Source of the DNA: VFMC01 sp040398525
Lineage (GTDB): Bacteria; Actinomycetota; Acidimicrobiia; Acidimicrobiales; Ilumatobacteraceae
Direction: 5' to 3'
DNA: 64,000 bases
NCBI GenBank assembly: GCA_040398525.1
Contig: JBBATY010000002.1
Span: forward strand, 145,304 to 209,303
Shown piece by piece: positions 1 to 8,441 of this stretch; the stretch's first letter is position 1, and every line of letters begins with the position of its first letter. Made by a program: the position numbers and the translations under genes. The notes beneath the pieces were generated by a model, which saw nothing but the letters and a program-made list of their open reading frames with translations, was not told the DNA's origin and made no database searches.

Positions 1-293
1 ACCTCGCCCGATTCGAGGAGCTCGACGCTCAGGTGCTCGCCGTGTCGCCGCAGTCGATCGACAGCCACGAGGAGTTCCGGTCGCGGTACGGGTTCGGGTT
101 TCCGCTCCTGGCCGACATCGATAAAGAGGTGGCCGGGATGTACGGCACGCTCGGGCCTCTGGGGTTCGCCCGTCGCAGCGTCTTCGTCGTCGATGCCGAT
201 GGCGTCATCCGCTACGCGCACCGAGCGATCGCCGGCCTCACGTTCCGGCCGGTCGACGAACTCGTCGCCGCCCTCCGGCCACAGCCGACCTGA
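1..293 (+). CDS. Peroxiredoxin (AhpC/TSA family), 3' part only
   Basis: C-terminal end of a thiol peroxidase, truncated by the left edge of the window; the frame is open from base 3 and ends at TGA 291-293. About 96 residues are visible. The order LAVSPQS, then FPLLADIDKEVAGMYG, then RSVFVVDADGVIRYAH is typical of the second half of the thioredoxin fold in Bcp/AhpC-type peroxiredoxins, which reduce peroxides with a Cys that must lie upstream. The family is clear but the subfamily (1-Cys, 2-Cys or Bcp) cannot be decided because the peroxidatic Cys is outside. It converges with the lipoprotein gene on the minus strand, with 11 nt between the stops. Confidence 0.85.
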   Translation, partial: LARFEELDAQVLAVSPQSIDSHEEFRSRYGFGFPLLADIDKEVAGMYGTLGPLGFARRSVFVVDADGVIRYAHRAIAGLTFRPVDELVAALRPQPT

Positions 294-304
294 CGTCGCC
301 GAGC

Positions 305-2287
305 TCAGCCAGCGAGCACATCGCTGGTGCAGGCGACGCCGCTGCACGCGTCGGACAGGGTGCCGGTGAGCAGGAAGGTGACCGCCTGGGTGAGGACCCG
401 TGGCTCGCTGCTGGCGGCGCCGTGCGGGTCGCGTCCGTACTGGGGCGAACTAGGAGGCAGGTTCACCGTCGGTGGAGCCGGGGTGCCGAAGTCCCACATG
501 ATCAGCGAGGCCTGAGGCGTGGTCGCGTAGTCGAGCGGCTCGATGCCCCAGTGCGGCACGCGGTCGTTGCTGCGACCCGGGCCGATGACGGGTGAGTGGG
601 TCAGCGCCCCGATGGTGCGAGCGAGCACCTCGGTGCTGACGTTGGTGACCTGGTGGTCGCCGAATGCCTCGACCAGGAGCACCTGCTTGGCGTCGATCCC
701 CGGGTACGGATCGGTGGTGAGGTGTTGGACGTAGCCGTTGTTCTCGCCGCGATCCCACAGCAGCTGGATGAGCTGCAGGGCGAGTGCCCTGTCGACCGGG
801 TCGGTGTAGGCGGTGTCGAACACCGTCTGGAACTGCGGCCAATCGCTCGAGCGGTGCAACAACAGCGAGTAGTTGATGCCGGGTACGCCGAGCACGACGC
901 GCTGCCATTCGGTGGAGATTGCGCTGGCGGCGCCTCCGAGGATGCCACCCTGGCTGTTGCCGACGAACTGAGTTGCGCCCGGGGCGATGAGCGGTGTGCC
1001 GCCGGCCGACCGGAATGCCGGGTCTGCGGCAAAGGCTCGTTCGTCGTTGAGTGCTCGGCCGAGGAACTGGAAGTTGAGCAGGCCCTGCTGCATGCGGTCG
1101 GCCTGCTGCGGGAAGCGGGACAGATCACCGAGGATGGTGGCCACGTTGCCGATGTCGTCGGAGGTCATCCCGATCCAGTCGGTCGCGCACGCGCCAGCCA
1201 CCCCGATGGCGGCTGCGAACGAGAGCGCCTCCACCTCGTTGCGGTCGCCCAGCAGGCCGTGCCCGTAGACGATGACCGGGACCGGCGCTGCAGGGGCGGC
1301 GGGGAGCACGCAGTGGAAGCGGGCCGGGTAGGTCGGATCGGTGGTGCTCTGTACCGGCCCTCCCGCGCCGTCGAGGATCATCGTCGCCCCGGGGGACCCG
1401 TCACCACTGAGGTAGTTGGGAACGTCGATCGTCCCGTCGACGATGCGCAGGCCGTCGCGATCGGTCGTTCCGGTGACCGTGAACGACGGGGGAGCGTCGC
1501 CGAGCGAGGCGTAGGCGCTGTCGCGCATTGAGCGCACCCGGCCGCTGAGGCTGTCGGCGCTGGCCACGGTGAAGGTCCAGCTGCTGATCGGCGCGGTGAG
1601 CGGATCGCCGTTCACATCGACGAGCTCGCTGATCGACACCTCGTAGGTATGGCCCTCGGTGAGCGACACCGCCGGGTGCACCATCAGCAGCCGGTCGGCG
1701 TCGTCGGTCGCTTGTGCGTCGAGCTCGGCCCAGTACGGCCACCGCTCGCCGGTCGCCGTGTCGGTGATGGTGAGGGGCGAGTCGTCGGCCAGGGAGGCGC
1801 CGATGTCGGTGCTCGGCGCGAGGCCGCTGGCCGCCGGGTCGAGACCGGGGAGGTCGACGAGGATGGCGGAGCCAGGTGAGAACCCGTCGGCCCGGTTCTG
1901 GTCGGTGACGTCGATGGCGACGTCGTCGGCGTTGCGTGGCGTGACCGCTACCGGGATGGCGAGGCGCCGACCGGTGGCGGTGGTGGGGTCGGCCACGGTG
2001 TACGCGTCGTTCGGCCAGGGGAGCAGGCAATACCGGGACGGCTGCTCGGGGACGGAGGCATCCGCCCCGCCGGCGCAGACGAAGCCCTGCTCGTCGGTGG
2101 TGGTGGGTGCCGGCGTGGTGGAGGTGACCAGGGTGGGGGAGGTGGTGCTGGTGTCTGCAACGGCGTCGCTTGTCGCCGGTTGCTGGGCGATGGTCGAACC
2201 GCCGTCGTCGCTGCAGGCAGCGGCCAGGAGGCCGACGACTGCAGAGCCGGCGAGGAGCCAGCGGGGGATACGAGCGTTCACGGTCAC
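305..2287 (-). CDS. Secreted lipoprotein with alpha/beta-hydrolase domain (lipase/esterase-like)
   Basis: Predicted 660-residue lipoprotein. The start GTG at 2287 is chosen because a TACGTT -10 hexamer ends exactly 6 nt before it; GTG 2281 or 2308 are alternatives. A signal peptide (hydrophobic LLAGSAVVGLLAAAC) ends in a lipobox with Cys near residue 25. It is followed by a Ser/Thr-rich linker, an Ig-like N-terminal half that ends in SWTFTVAS, and an alpha/beta-hydrolase half with VYGHGLLGD (oxyanion region) and nucleophile elbow GNSQGG. The arrangement resembles large extracellular hydrolases with a virulence-factor-lipase-type N-terminal domain. The substrate is unknown; extracellular ester hydrolysis is inferred. 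It is divergent from ruvC. Confidence 0.75.
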   Translation of the reverse strand: MTVNARIPRWLLAGSAVVGLLAAACSDDGGSTIAQQPATSDAVADTSTTSPTLVTSTTPAPTTTDEQGFVCAGGADASVPEQPSRYCLLPWPNDAYTVADPTTATGRRLAIPVAVTPRNADDVAIDVTDQNRADGFSPGSAILVDLPGLDPAASGLAPSTDIGASLADDSPLTITDTATGERWPYWAELDAQATDDADRLLMVHPAVSLTEGHTYEVSISELVDVNGDPLTAPISSWTFTVASADSLSGRVRSMRDSAYASLGDAPPSFTVTGTTDRDGLRIVDGTIDVPNYLSGDGSPGATMILDGAGGPVQSTTDPTYPARFHCVLPAAPAAPVPVIVYGHGLLGDRNEVEALSFAAAIGVAGACATDWIGMTSDDIGNVATILGDLSRFPQQADRMQQGLLNFQFLGRALNDERAFAADPAFRSAGGTPLIAPGATQFVGNSQGGILGGAASAISTEWQRVVLGVPGINYSLLLHRSSDWPQFQTVFDTAYTDPVDRALALQLIQLLWDRGENNGYVQHLTTDPYPGIDAKQVLLVEAFGDHQVTNVSTEVLARTIGALTHSPVIGPGRSNDRVPHWGIEPLDYATTPQASLIMWDFGTPAPPTVNLPPSSPQYGRDPHGAASSEPRVLTQAVTFLLTGTLSDACSGVACTSDVLAG

Positions 2288-2293
2288 CGGGCC

Positions 2294-2299
2294 AACGTA
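2294..2299 (-). promoter_or_regulatory. -10 hexamer TACGTT for the lipoprotein gene
   Basis: The minus strand reads TACGTT followed by 6 nt and then GTG at 2287, so transcription would begin at or within a base or two of the start codon (leaderless). The same spacing recurs at many genes in the window, which supports this start over the two neighbouring GTGs. Confidence 0.55.
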
Positions 2300-2326
2300 G
2301 TCCGTCACCCCTGCACCCCCTGCTGC

Positions 2327-2332
2327 TAGTCT
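2327..2332 (+). promoter_or_regulatory. -10 hexamer TAGTCT for ruvCAB
   Basis: TAGTCT lies 33 nt before ruvC. Transcription from it would give a leader of about 25 nt. No good -35 is visible. The promoter is back to back with that of the lipoprotein gene. Confidence 0.4.
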
Positions 2333-2365
2333 CGTACACGTGTTCGCCACGGGAGCCACAGGCCG

Positions 2366-2896
2366 GTGATCGTCCTCGGGATCGACCCCGGGCTCACGCG
2401 CTGCGGATATGCGGTCGTCGAAGCCCGCGGCGGACGCACGGTCGTCCCGCTCGCCCTCGGGGTGATCCGTACTGCGCCGAGCACCCCGCTGCCGCACCGG
2501 TTGGCCGAGCTGAAGATCGAGCTCGTCGCCCTGCTCACCCAGTTTCGACCGGATGCAGTGGCGGTGGAACAGGTGTTCTTCCAGACGAATGTGCGTACTG
2601 CGATGAGCGTCGGTCAGGCCAGCGGGTTGGCGCTCGCCGAGGCTGCCGCCGCCGGATGTCGGGTCGAGCAGTACACGCCCAACCAGGTGAAGAACGCCGT
2701 GGCCGGTTGGGGCGGCGCGGGCAAGGAGCAGGTGCAGAAGATGGTGCAGGCTCGCCTCGGTCTGGCCAGCGTGCCGGAGCCCCCCGATGCCGCCGACGCC
2801 GCGGCACTGGCGCTGTGCCACCTGGCCATGGCGCCGGTGGCCGACCGCGTGGCTGGGAGCCTCGCCCAGGCGATGCGTTCCGGGACCCGGCGATGA
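2366..2896 (+). CDS. ruvC: Crossover junction endodeoxyribonuclease RuvC
   Basis: Resolves Holliday junctions by paired nicks after RuvAB branch migration. The 176-residue length is normal for the family. The four acidic catalytic residues of the RNase-H fold are in place: D7 in GIDPGLTRCG, E68 in VAVEQVFF, and D141/D144 in DAADAAALALCH. The GTG start at 2366 puts the conserved IVLGIDPG at the N-terminus. The stop overlaps the ruvA start (ATGA), so ruvC-ruvA-ruvB is a translationally coupled operon. Confidence 0.97.
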   Translation: MIVLGIDPGLTRCGYAVVEARGGRTVVPLALGVIRTAPSTPLPHRLAELKIELVALLTQFRPDAVAVEQVFFQTNVRTAMSVGQASGLALAEAAAAGCRVEQYTPNQVKNAVAGWGGAGKEQVQKMVQARLGLASVPEPPDAADAAALALCHLAMAPVADRVAGSLAQAMRSGTRR

Positions 2897-3489
2897 TCGG
2901 GTCGCTTCGCGGCATCGTGCTGGAACGCACCGGCGACTCGACCGTGCTGGTCGAGGCGGGTGGGGTCGGTTACCTGGTGGCGGTATCACCGCGCACCCTG
3001 GCCGAGCTCGAACCATCGTCGCCGGTGTTCCTGTACATCCACCACCACATCCGCGAAGACGCGCAGACCCTGTACGGCTTCCGCCAGCGCGACGAGCGCA
3101 GCACGTTCGAGGTGCTCATCGCCACCCATGGCATCGGCCCGGCGCTGGCCATGGCCATCCTGGGAACGCACGCGCCGGCAGCCTTGGTCGACATCGTCAC
3201 CACCGGCGACCTGGCGGCGCTCACCCTGGTGCCAGGTGTGGGCAAGAAGACCGCCGAGCGGCTGCTCATCGAGCTGCGCAACCGGTTGCATCTGCCCATC
3301 CTCGACGGGGCGCCGACTGTGGGCGCGGCGGGTGGCGCGAGCCCGCTGGGCTCGGTGCGCGAGGCCCTGGCCGGCCTGGGCTACGGCCCCGACGAGGTGC
3401 GCGACGCGCTACGTGAGGTGCCGGCCTCCGACGACGCCTCGGTGCTGTTGCGCGAGGCCCTGAAGCTGCTCGGAGCCAAGCGTGCGTGA
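2893..3489 (+). CDS. ruvA: Holliday junction branch migration protein RuvA
   Basis: 198 residues. RuvA binds the four-way junction as a tetramer and recruits the RuvB motor. Visible are the N-terminal OB domain starting MIGSLRGIV, the helix-hairpin-helix region with GIGPALAMAIL and VPGVGKKTAERLLIELR, and the C-terminal RuvB-binding domain (EALAGLGYGPDEVRDAL). The ATG at 2893 overlaps the ruvC stop by 4 nt. Its own end overlaps ruvB by 8 nt. Confidence 0.97.
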   Translation: MIGSLRGIVLERTGDSTVLVEAGGVGYLVAVSPRTLAELEPSSPVFLYIHHHIREDAQTLYGFRQRDERSTFEVLIATHGIGPALAMAILGTHAPAALVDIVTTGDLAALTLVPGVGKKTAERLLIELRNRLHLPILDGAPTVGAAGGASPLGSVREALAGLGYGPDEVRDALREVPASDDASVLLREALKLLGAKRA

Positions 3490-4516
3490 CGAGTTCCTCG
3501 ATCCCACAGCGGCAGCCACCGACGTCGACCGCATCGACGACGTCAGCCTGCGGCCGCGGCGCCTCGACGAGTTCATCGGCCAGCGCGAGCTGAAAGAGCA
3601 CCTGGCCATCGTGCTCGAGGCAGCGAAGCGGCGCGGGCAGGCGGCCGACCACCTGTTGCTGGCAGGCCCTCCCGGACTGGGCAAGACCAGCATGGCCGGC
3701 ATCGTCGCCGCAGAGATGGGCGGTCAACTGCTCGTCACCTCGGGGCCGGCGCTCGAGCGTGCCGGCGACCTGGCCGCCATCCTCACCAAGCTCGAAGAGG
3801 GCGACGTGTTGTTCATCGACGAGATCCACCGCTTGTCGCGGTCCGTCGAGGAGATCCTGTACCCGGCCATGGAGGACTTCCAGATCGACATCGTGGTGGG
3901 CAAGGGCCCGGCAGCGTCGTCGATCCGGCTCACCCTGCCGCGCTTCACCCTCATCGGGGCCACCACGCGTACCGGCATGATCACCGGCCCGCTGCGCGAC
4001 CGGTTCGGCCTCGTCGCCCGACTCGACTACTACGCCGACGACGAGCTCGAGGCCATCGTCAGTCGCGCCGCCGGCATCCTGCAGGTGGCCATCGACGACG
4101 AGGGCGCCTGGGAGATCGCCCGACGGTCGCGAGGCACCCCGCGCATCGCCAACCGACTGCTTCGACGTGTGCGCGACTACGCCGAAGTGCGCAGCGACGG
4201 CACCATCAGCCACGACACCGCCCGCGACGGTCTGGCCGTGTTCGGGGTCGACGGTCGCGGGCTCGACAAGGTCGACCGGGCCATCCTGCACGCGATCTGC
4301 CAGCAGTTCGGCGGTGGTCCGGTGGGCCTGAGCACCGTCGCCATCAGCGTTGGTGAGCAGCCGGAGACGGTCGAGGACATGTACGAGCCGTTCCTCATCC
4401 AGCAAGGCCTGATCGCGCGCACGCCGCGTGGGCGCATCGCCATGCCGGCTGCTTGGCAACACCTCGGGTTGTCGGCGCCTGCGCCCGGCGCGGCAGCGTC
4501 GCTGTTCGACGATTGA
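3482..4516 (+). CDS. ruvB: Holliday junction branch migration ATPase RuvB
   Basis: 344 residues. AAA+ helicase motor of the RuvAB complex. Walker A GPPGLGKTS (about residues 62-70), Walker B FIDEIHRL, the sensor segment GATTRTG and the arginine-finger loop GPLRDRFG are all present, followed by the winged-helix C-terminal domain (TPRGRIAMPAAWQHLG). The GTG start at 3482 lies inside the end of ruvA, giving an 8-nt overlap and implying coupled translation. The usual ruvCAB order is complete. Confidence 0.97.
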   Translation: MRDEFLDPTAAATDVDRIDDVSLRPRRLDEFIGQRELKEHLAIVLEAAKRRGQAADHLLLAGPPGLGKTSMAGIVAAEMGGQLLVTSGPALERAGDLAAILTKLEEGDVLFIDEIHRLSRSVEEILYPAMEDFQIDIVVGKGPAASSIRLTLPRFTLIGATTRTGMITGPLRDRFGLVARLDYYADDELEAIVSRAAGILQVAIDDEGAWEIARRSRGTPRIANRLLRRVRDYAEVRSDGTISHDTARDGLAVFGVDGRGLDKVDRAILHAICQQFGGGPVGLSTVAISVGEQPETVEDMYEPFLIQQGLIARTPRGRIAMPAAWQHLGLSAPAPGAAASLFDD

Positions 4517-4612
4517 CGCGATCGCGCCACGCTGGGCGCGACGGCACCGCGCAGCGAGTAGGACGAACGTCCTGTTGTCGGTTTCTTCATGGTGCGTCGC
4601 CGCAGCTATCGG

Positions 4613-4618
4613 TATGGT
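4613..4618 (+). promoter_or_regulatory. -10 hexamer TATGGT for the subtilase gene
   Basis: TATGGT stands 35 nt before ATG 4654. A strong ribosome binding site GAGGAGG at 4641-4647 lies 6 nt before the start. This is one of the few leadered transcription units here. Confidence 0.45.
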
Positions 4619-4653
4619 GCCGCGGCAGTGGTGGAGACCTGAGGAGGTCGAGG

Positions 4654-6630
4654 ATGCGGCGGTACGGTCTGTTCGCGGCAGCGGCGGTGCTCGTCGCGCC
4701 CATGACCGCAGGGACGGTGTCGGCAGGTGCCGCGCCGGCTGCGGTCGAATCATTCGTCGTGACGTTCCGGCCCGGAACGGTGTCGGCGATGGCCTCGACC
4801 CAGGTCGCGGCGCTCGGTGGGTCGGTGACGCGCGTGTACCGGCATGCGCTCAGCGGCATTGCGGTCCGCCTGCCGAAGGCCGCGGCTGCGCAACTGGCGA
4901 CGATGCCCGGTGTCGCATCGGTGGTGCCGGACGTGACGATCCGCGCCTTCGACACCCAGTCCGGCGCGCCGTGGGGCCTCGACCGCAGCGATCAGCGCAC
5001 ACTGCCGTTGTCGGGCTCGTACAACTATGCCGGCTCGGGGGCAGGCGTGAGCGCCTACGTCATCGACACCGGCGTGCTCGCGACGCATGCCGACTTCGGC
5101 GGACGCGTTGCGGCCGGCTTCGACGCCATCGGCGACGGTCGTGGCACGTCCGACTGCAACGGCCACGGCACACACGTCGCGAGCACGATCGGGGGCACGA
5201 CCTACGGGATGGCCAAGCAGGTCACGATCGTGCCGGTGCGCGTGCTCGACTGCGCAGGCTCGGGCACCCTCTCGGGTGTGATCGCAGGCATCGACTGGGT
5301 GGTGGCCCACCACGGCGCTGCCCCTGCCGTCGCCAACATGAGCCTCGGAGGTGGGGCCAACAGCACCATCGACGCAGCGGTGCAGCGCCTCATCGACGAT
5401 GGTGTCACCGCAGCAGTGGCTGCAGGTAACGACGGCGGCGCGAACGCGTGCAACATCTCGCCCGCGCGTGCAGCGAACGCGATCACAGTCGGTGCCACGA
5501 CCTCGACCGATGCCCGGGCGTCGTACTCGAACATCGGCGCCTGCCTCGACCTGTTCGCTCCGGGCTCGTCGATCACGGCCGCATGGCACACGTCGACGAC
5601 GGCGGTGAACACGATCTCGGGCACCTCGATGGCGACACCGCACGTGGCGGGTGCTGCTGCCGTGCTGCTCGGCCAGCAGCCGTCGCTCACACCGGCTCAG
5701 GTCGCAACCACGATCCTGGCCAATGCCACGACCAACGTGGTCCAGTCCGCGGGCACGGGCTCGCCGAACCGGTTGCTGTTCAGCCCACCGGGGGCGCCAC
5801 CGGTCGGTGCTCCGGTGGTCACCACGACGACCGTCCCCGCCGCGTTCCAGAACGAACCGTATTCGACGACCTTGACGGCATCGGGCGGGGCCGCGCCCTA
5901 TCGCTGGGCGCTCACCGGGGGCGGCTTGCCTGCAGGGCTCGCGGTCGGTGCCGACGGTGTGGTGAGTGGTACTCCCACCACGAGTGGCACCTGGACATTC
6001 ACCGTGACGGTCACCGATGCCGCGGGCCTCACCGGTTCGGCAACGCTGCAACTGCCCACGGCTGCGCCGCTGGCGGTGACGACGTCGGCGCTGCCGAGTG
6101 GCACTGTCGGGGCTGCCTACTCCGCGAACATCGCCGCGGCAGGTGGCCAGGCGCCGTACCGATGGCAGATCGTCGCCGGAGGTATCCAGCCGGGTCTCAC
6201 GCTGAATGCTGATACTGGGGCGATCAGTGGCACGCCGAGCTCTGGCGGCACCTACGACGTCACCGTCCAGGTGGCCGACGCCGGCGGCCGAGTGGCGACG
6301 CGAGCGTTCACGCTCGATGTGACGACGATGCCGGCGGCCGGGCCGTTCGGCAAGAGCAGCCCGGCCAACGGTTCGACGAACGTCGTCCGCAACAACCTGC
6401 GTCTGTCGTGGGGCGCGTCGAGCGGTGCGGTGCGCTACGAGTGGTGTGCCGACACGGTGAACAACAACGGTTGCGACGGCACGTGGCGTTCCACCACGGC
6501 GCGTTCGGTGACCGTCACCGGGATGCGTGCGCTCACGACCTACTACTGGCAGGTGCGTGCGGTGAACGCCGCTGGAGTGGTGACCGACGCCAATGGCGGC
6601 GTCTGGTGGCGCTGGACCACGCGTCGCTGA
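4654..6630 (+). CDS. Secreted subtilisin-like serine protease (S8) with Ig-like and FN3-like C-terminal domains
   Basis: 658 residues, secreted. The order is signal peptide (1 to about 27), I9 propeptide (about 30-105), and an S8 catalytic domain with D138 (VIDTGV), H171 (NGHGTHVAS) and S325 (GTSMATPHVAGAA). Two putative-Ig repeats follow (about 390-560), each carrying APYRW and ending SGTP-x-SG, and then a fibronectin-III-like module (about 570-658). The triad is complete, so an active extracellular endopeptidase is expected. The Ig/FN3 tail probably binds polymers or the cell surface (inference). The ATG at 4654 has the RBS GAGGAGG and gives a normal signal peptide; longer upstream readings lack one. 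Confidence 0.93.
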   Translation: MRRYGLFAAAAVLVAPMTAGTVSAGAAPAAVESFVVTFRPGTVSAMASTQVAALGGSVTRVYRHALSGIAVRLPKAAAAQLATMPGVASVVPDVTIRAFDTQSGAPWGLDRSDQRTLPLSGSYNYAGSGAGVSAYVIDTGVLATHADFGGRVAAGFDAIGDGRGTSDCNGHGTHVASTIGGTTYGMAKQVTIVPVRVLDCAGSGTLSGVIAGIDWVVAHHGAAPAVANMSLGGGANSTIDAAVQRLIDDGVTAAVAAGNDGGANACNISPARAANAITVGATTSTDARASYSNIGACLDLFAPGSSITAAWHTSTTAVNTISGTSMATPHVAGAAAVLLGQQPSLTPAQVATTILANATTNVVQSAGTGSPNRLLFSPPGAPPVGAPVVTTTTVPAAFQNEPYSTTLTASGGAAPYRWALTGGGLPAGLAVGADGVVSGTPTTSGTWTFTVTVTDAAGLTGSATLQLPTAAPLAVTTSALPSGTVGAAYSANIAAAGGQAPYRWQIVAGGIQPGLTLNADTGAISGTPSSGGTYDVTVQVADAGGRVATRAFTLDVTTMPAAGPFGKSSPANGSTNVVRNNLRLSWGASSGAVRYEWCADTVNNNGCDGTWRSTTARSVTVTGMRALTTYYWQVRAVNAAGVVTDANGGVWWRWTTRR

Positions 6631-6669
6631 TCCGGTCGCCCCGGGCCGCTCGCTCTGCGGTGGTGGCGG

Positions 6670-7368
6670 TCAGTCGCCCTGGTTGCAGGCAGCCATGAAC
6701 GACATCGTCTTGGCCCAGGCGGCCTTGGCGGCCGACTCGTTCCAGAACATCTCGCTCTCGTGGTTGTCGAACGCATGCCCAGCATGCTCGACGTTCACGA
6801 TGAACCCGTCGCGACCGGCGATGGCGGCGCTGAGCGCCTCCACACCTTCGCTCGGCAGGTACGGGTCGTCGTCGCCGAAGTGGAACAGCGTGGGGCAGCG
6901 CACCTGGTCGAGCAGATCGAGCATGTTCGGCACGTTCGAGCCGTAGTAGCTGACGCAGCAGCACGGGTCACCCGCCGCGGCCACGCCCCAGGCGAGGGTG
7001 CCGCCCAGGCAGAAACCGAGCACGGCTGGCCGTCCGGCGACGCCGTCGATCGCTGCGAGGTGGGCGAGCGCAGCGGTGCAATCGGCGATCGCCTGTGGGC
7101 CGTCGAGCTTGCCCACCTCGGCGACCGAGGCGGCAAGTCCTTCGGGGCTGTGGTCGCTCGCCCAGCCGGGCGCGAAGCGCCAGAACACGTCGGGGGCGCC
7201 CACCACGTAGCCGGCTGCCGCCAGGCGTTCGGCGACGGCGCGGATGTACGGCCCCACGCCAAAGATCTCCTGGATCAACAGCACGGAACCGATCCGCTCG
7301 CCATCGGGCTCCCAACAGAACAGGGCCATCTCGCCGTCGGTACCGCAGGTGACGTGCTCGGTGCGCAT
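6670..7368 (-). CDS. Dienelactone hydrolase family protein
   Basis: 232 residues, cytosolic alpha/beta hydrolase. The diagnostic DLH features are present: E34 in IQEIFGVG, nucleophile C120 in GFCLGG (Cys instead of Ser), the acid in FGDDDPYLP (about 166-168) and H198 in EHAGHAF. Family members hydrolyse dienelactones in chlorocatechol degradation, but many are general esterases, so the substrate is open. It converges with the subtilase gene and diverges from queA. Confidence 0.9.
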   Translation of the reverse strand: MRTEHVTCGTDGEMALFCWEPDGERIGSVLLIQEIFGVGPYIRAVAERLAAAGYVVGAPDVFWRFAPGWASDHSPEGLAASVAEVGKLDGPQAIADCTAALAHLAAIDGVAGRPAVLGFCLGGTLAWGVAAAGDPCCCVSYYGSNVPNMLDLLDQVRCPTLFHFGDDDPYLPSEGVEALSAAIAGRDGFIVNVEHAGHAFDNHESEMFWNESAAKAAWAKTMSFMAACNQGD

Positions 7369-7374
7369 GCCTGC

Positions 7375-7380
7375 ATCGTG
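7375..7380 (-). promoter_or_regulatory. -10 hexamer CACGAT for the dienelactone hydrolase gene
   Basis: CACGAT on the minus strand ends exactly 6 nt before ATG 7368. It differs from the common TANNNT form in the first base. Leaderless transcription is inferred. Confidence 0.35.
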
Positions 7381-7403
7381 GCACAGGATCAGCCGCGCCG
7401 CCG

Positions 7404-7409
7404 TAGCCT
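7404..7409 (+). promoter_or_regulatory. -10 hexamer TAGCCT for queA-tgt
   Basis: TAGCCT lies 9 nt before ATG 7419, leaving a leader of at most a few nucleotides. Confidence 0.45.
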
Positions 7410-7418
7410 TGACATGCC

Positions 7419-8432
7419 ATGCACCTCGACGAGTTCGACTACGCGTTGCCGGACGACCTCATCGCCCAGGTTCCCGTTGAACCACGCGATGCCGCTCGGT
7501 TGCTCGTCGATCGAGGCAGCGGAGCACCTCTGCACCAGCACGTTCGCGATCTCGACTCGATGCTCGGCGCCGGTGACCTCCTCGTGGTGAACGACACCAA
7601 GGTGATCCCGGCTCGCCTCCGTCTCCGTCGGCACTCCGGCGGCGCTGCCGAGGTGCTGTTGCTCGAGCCACTCGAGCCGTCGCGGCGCGTGTGGGAAGCG
7701 ATGGTCCGCCCCGGCCGCAAGCTCCGCGAGGGTGAGCGGTTGGTGACGTCGTCGGGCCTCGAGTTGGTCGAGATCGGCCGGCGGACAGCCGCTGGCGACA
7801 CCGCCGAGGTGACGGTGCTGGGTGAGGGCGACCCCTTGGCGCTGCTGGGCGAGCACGGTGAGATGCCACTGCCGCCGTACATCACCACTCGGCTCGATCG
7901 CCCCGACCGCTACCAGACCGTCTACGCCGCGGCCCCCGCATCGGCGGCGGCGCCGACGGCAGGCCTCCACCTCACCCCGGAGCTGCTCGGCCGCCTGGAG
8001 TCGCAGGGTGTCGAGCTCGCCCGAGTCGAGCTGGTGGTGGGGCTCGACACCTTCAAGCCGGTGAGCGCCGACGATCCGCGCCAGCACGAGATGCACAGCG
8101 AGCGCTACAGCGTCGCGGCCGATGTCCTCGAGCGCTGCCGCCAGGCCCGCCGGGTCGTGGCCGTCGGCACCACCAGTGTGCGCGCCCTCGAGAGCGCGGC
8201 TGCCTTCGGTGAGCTCGAGGGACGAACGCGTCTGTTCATCCACCGCCCGTACGACTGGAAGGTCGTCGACCTGATGATGACGAACTTCCACCTGCCGCGG
8301 ACGACACTGCTGATGATGATCGACGCCTTCGTCGGGAGCCGGTGGAGACGTCTCTACGACGAGGCGATCACCGAGCGCTACCGGATGCTGAGCTTCGGCG
8401 ATGCCATGCTCCTCGACCGCCACCTCGACTGA
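7419..8432 (+). CDS. queA: S-adenosylmethionine:tRNA ribosyltransferase-isomerase QueA
   Basis: 337 residues. QueA transfers the ribosyl part of SAM to 7-aminomethyl-7-deazaguanine at tRNA position 34, giving epoxyqueuosine. Diagnostic stretches are FDYALPDDLIAQ, LVVNDTKVIPARL, PTAGLHLTPELL and TNFHLPRTTLLM. It is followed after 9 nt by tgt, the preceding step of the same pathway. No preQ1 synthesis genes (queC, queD, queE, queF) lie in the window. Confidence 0.97.
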   Translation: MHLDEFDYALPDDLIAQVPVEPRDAARLLVDRGSGAPLHQHVRDLDSMLGAGDLLVVNDTKVIPARLRLRRHSGGAAEVLLLEPLEPSRRVWEAMVRPGRKLREGERLVTSSGLELVEIGRRTAAGDTAEVTVLGEGDPLALLGEHGEMPLPPYITTRLDRPDRYQTVYAAAPASAAAPTAGLHLTPELLGRLESQGVELARVELVVGLDTFKPVSADDPRQHEMHSERYSVAADVLERCRQARRVVAVGTTSVRALESAAAFGELEGRTRLFIHRPYDWKVVDLMMTNFHLPRTTLLMMIDAFVGSRWRRLYDEAITERYRMLSFGDAMLLDRHLD

Positions 8433-8441
8433 GACCCCACC

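Noticed and set aside
305..3016. A 903-residue minus-strand reading that extends the lipoprotein gene through ruvC
   Set aside because: The upstream part overlaps ruvC and ruvA on the other strand, lies before the lipoprotein signal peptide and is low-complexity Arg/Ala/Gly-rich; the start at 2287 with its -10 box fits better.
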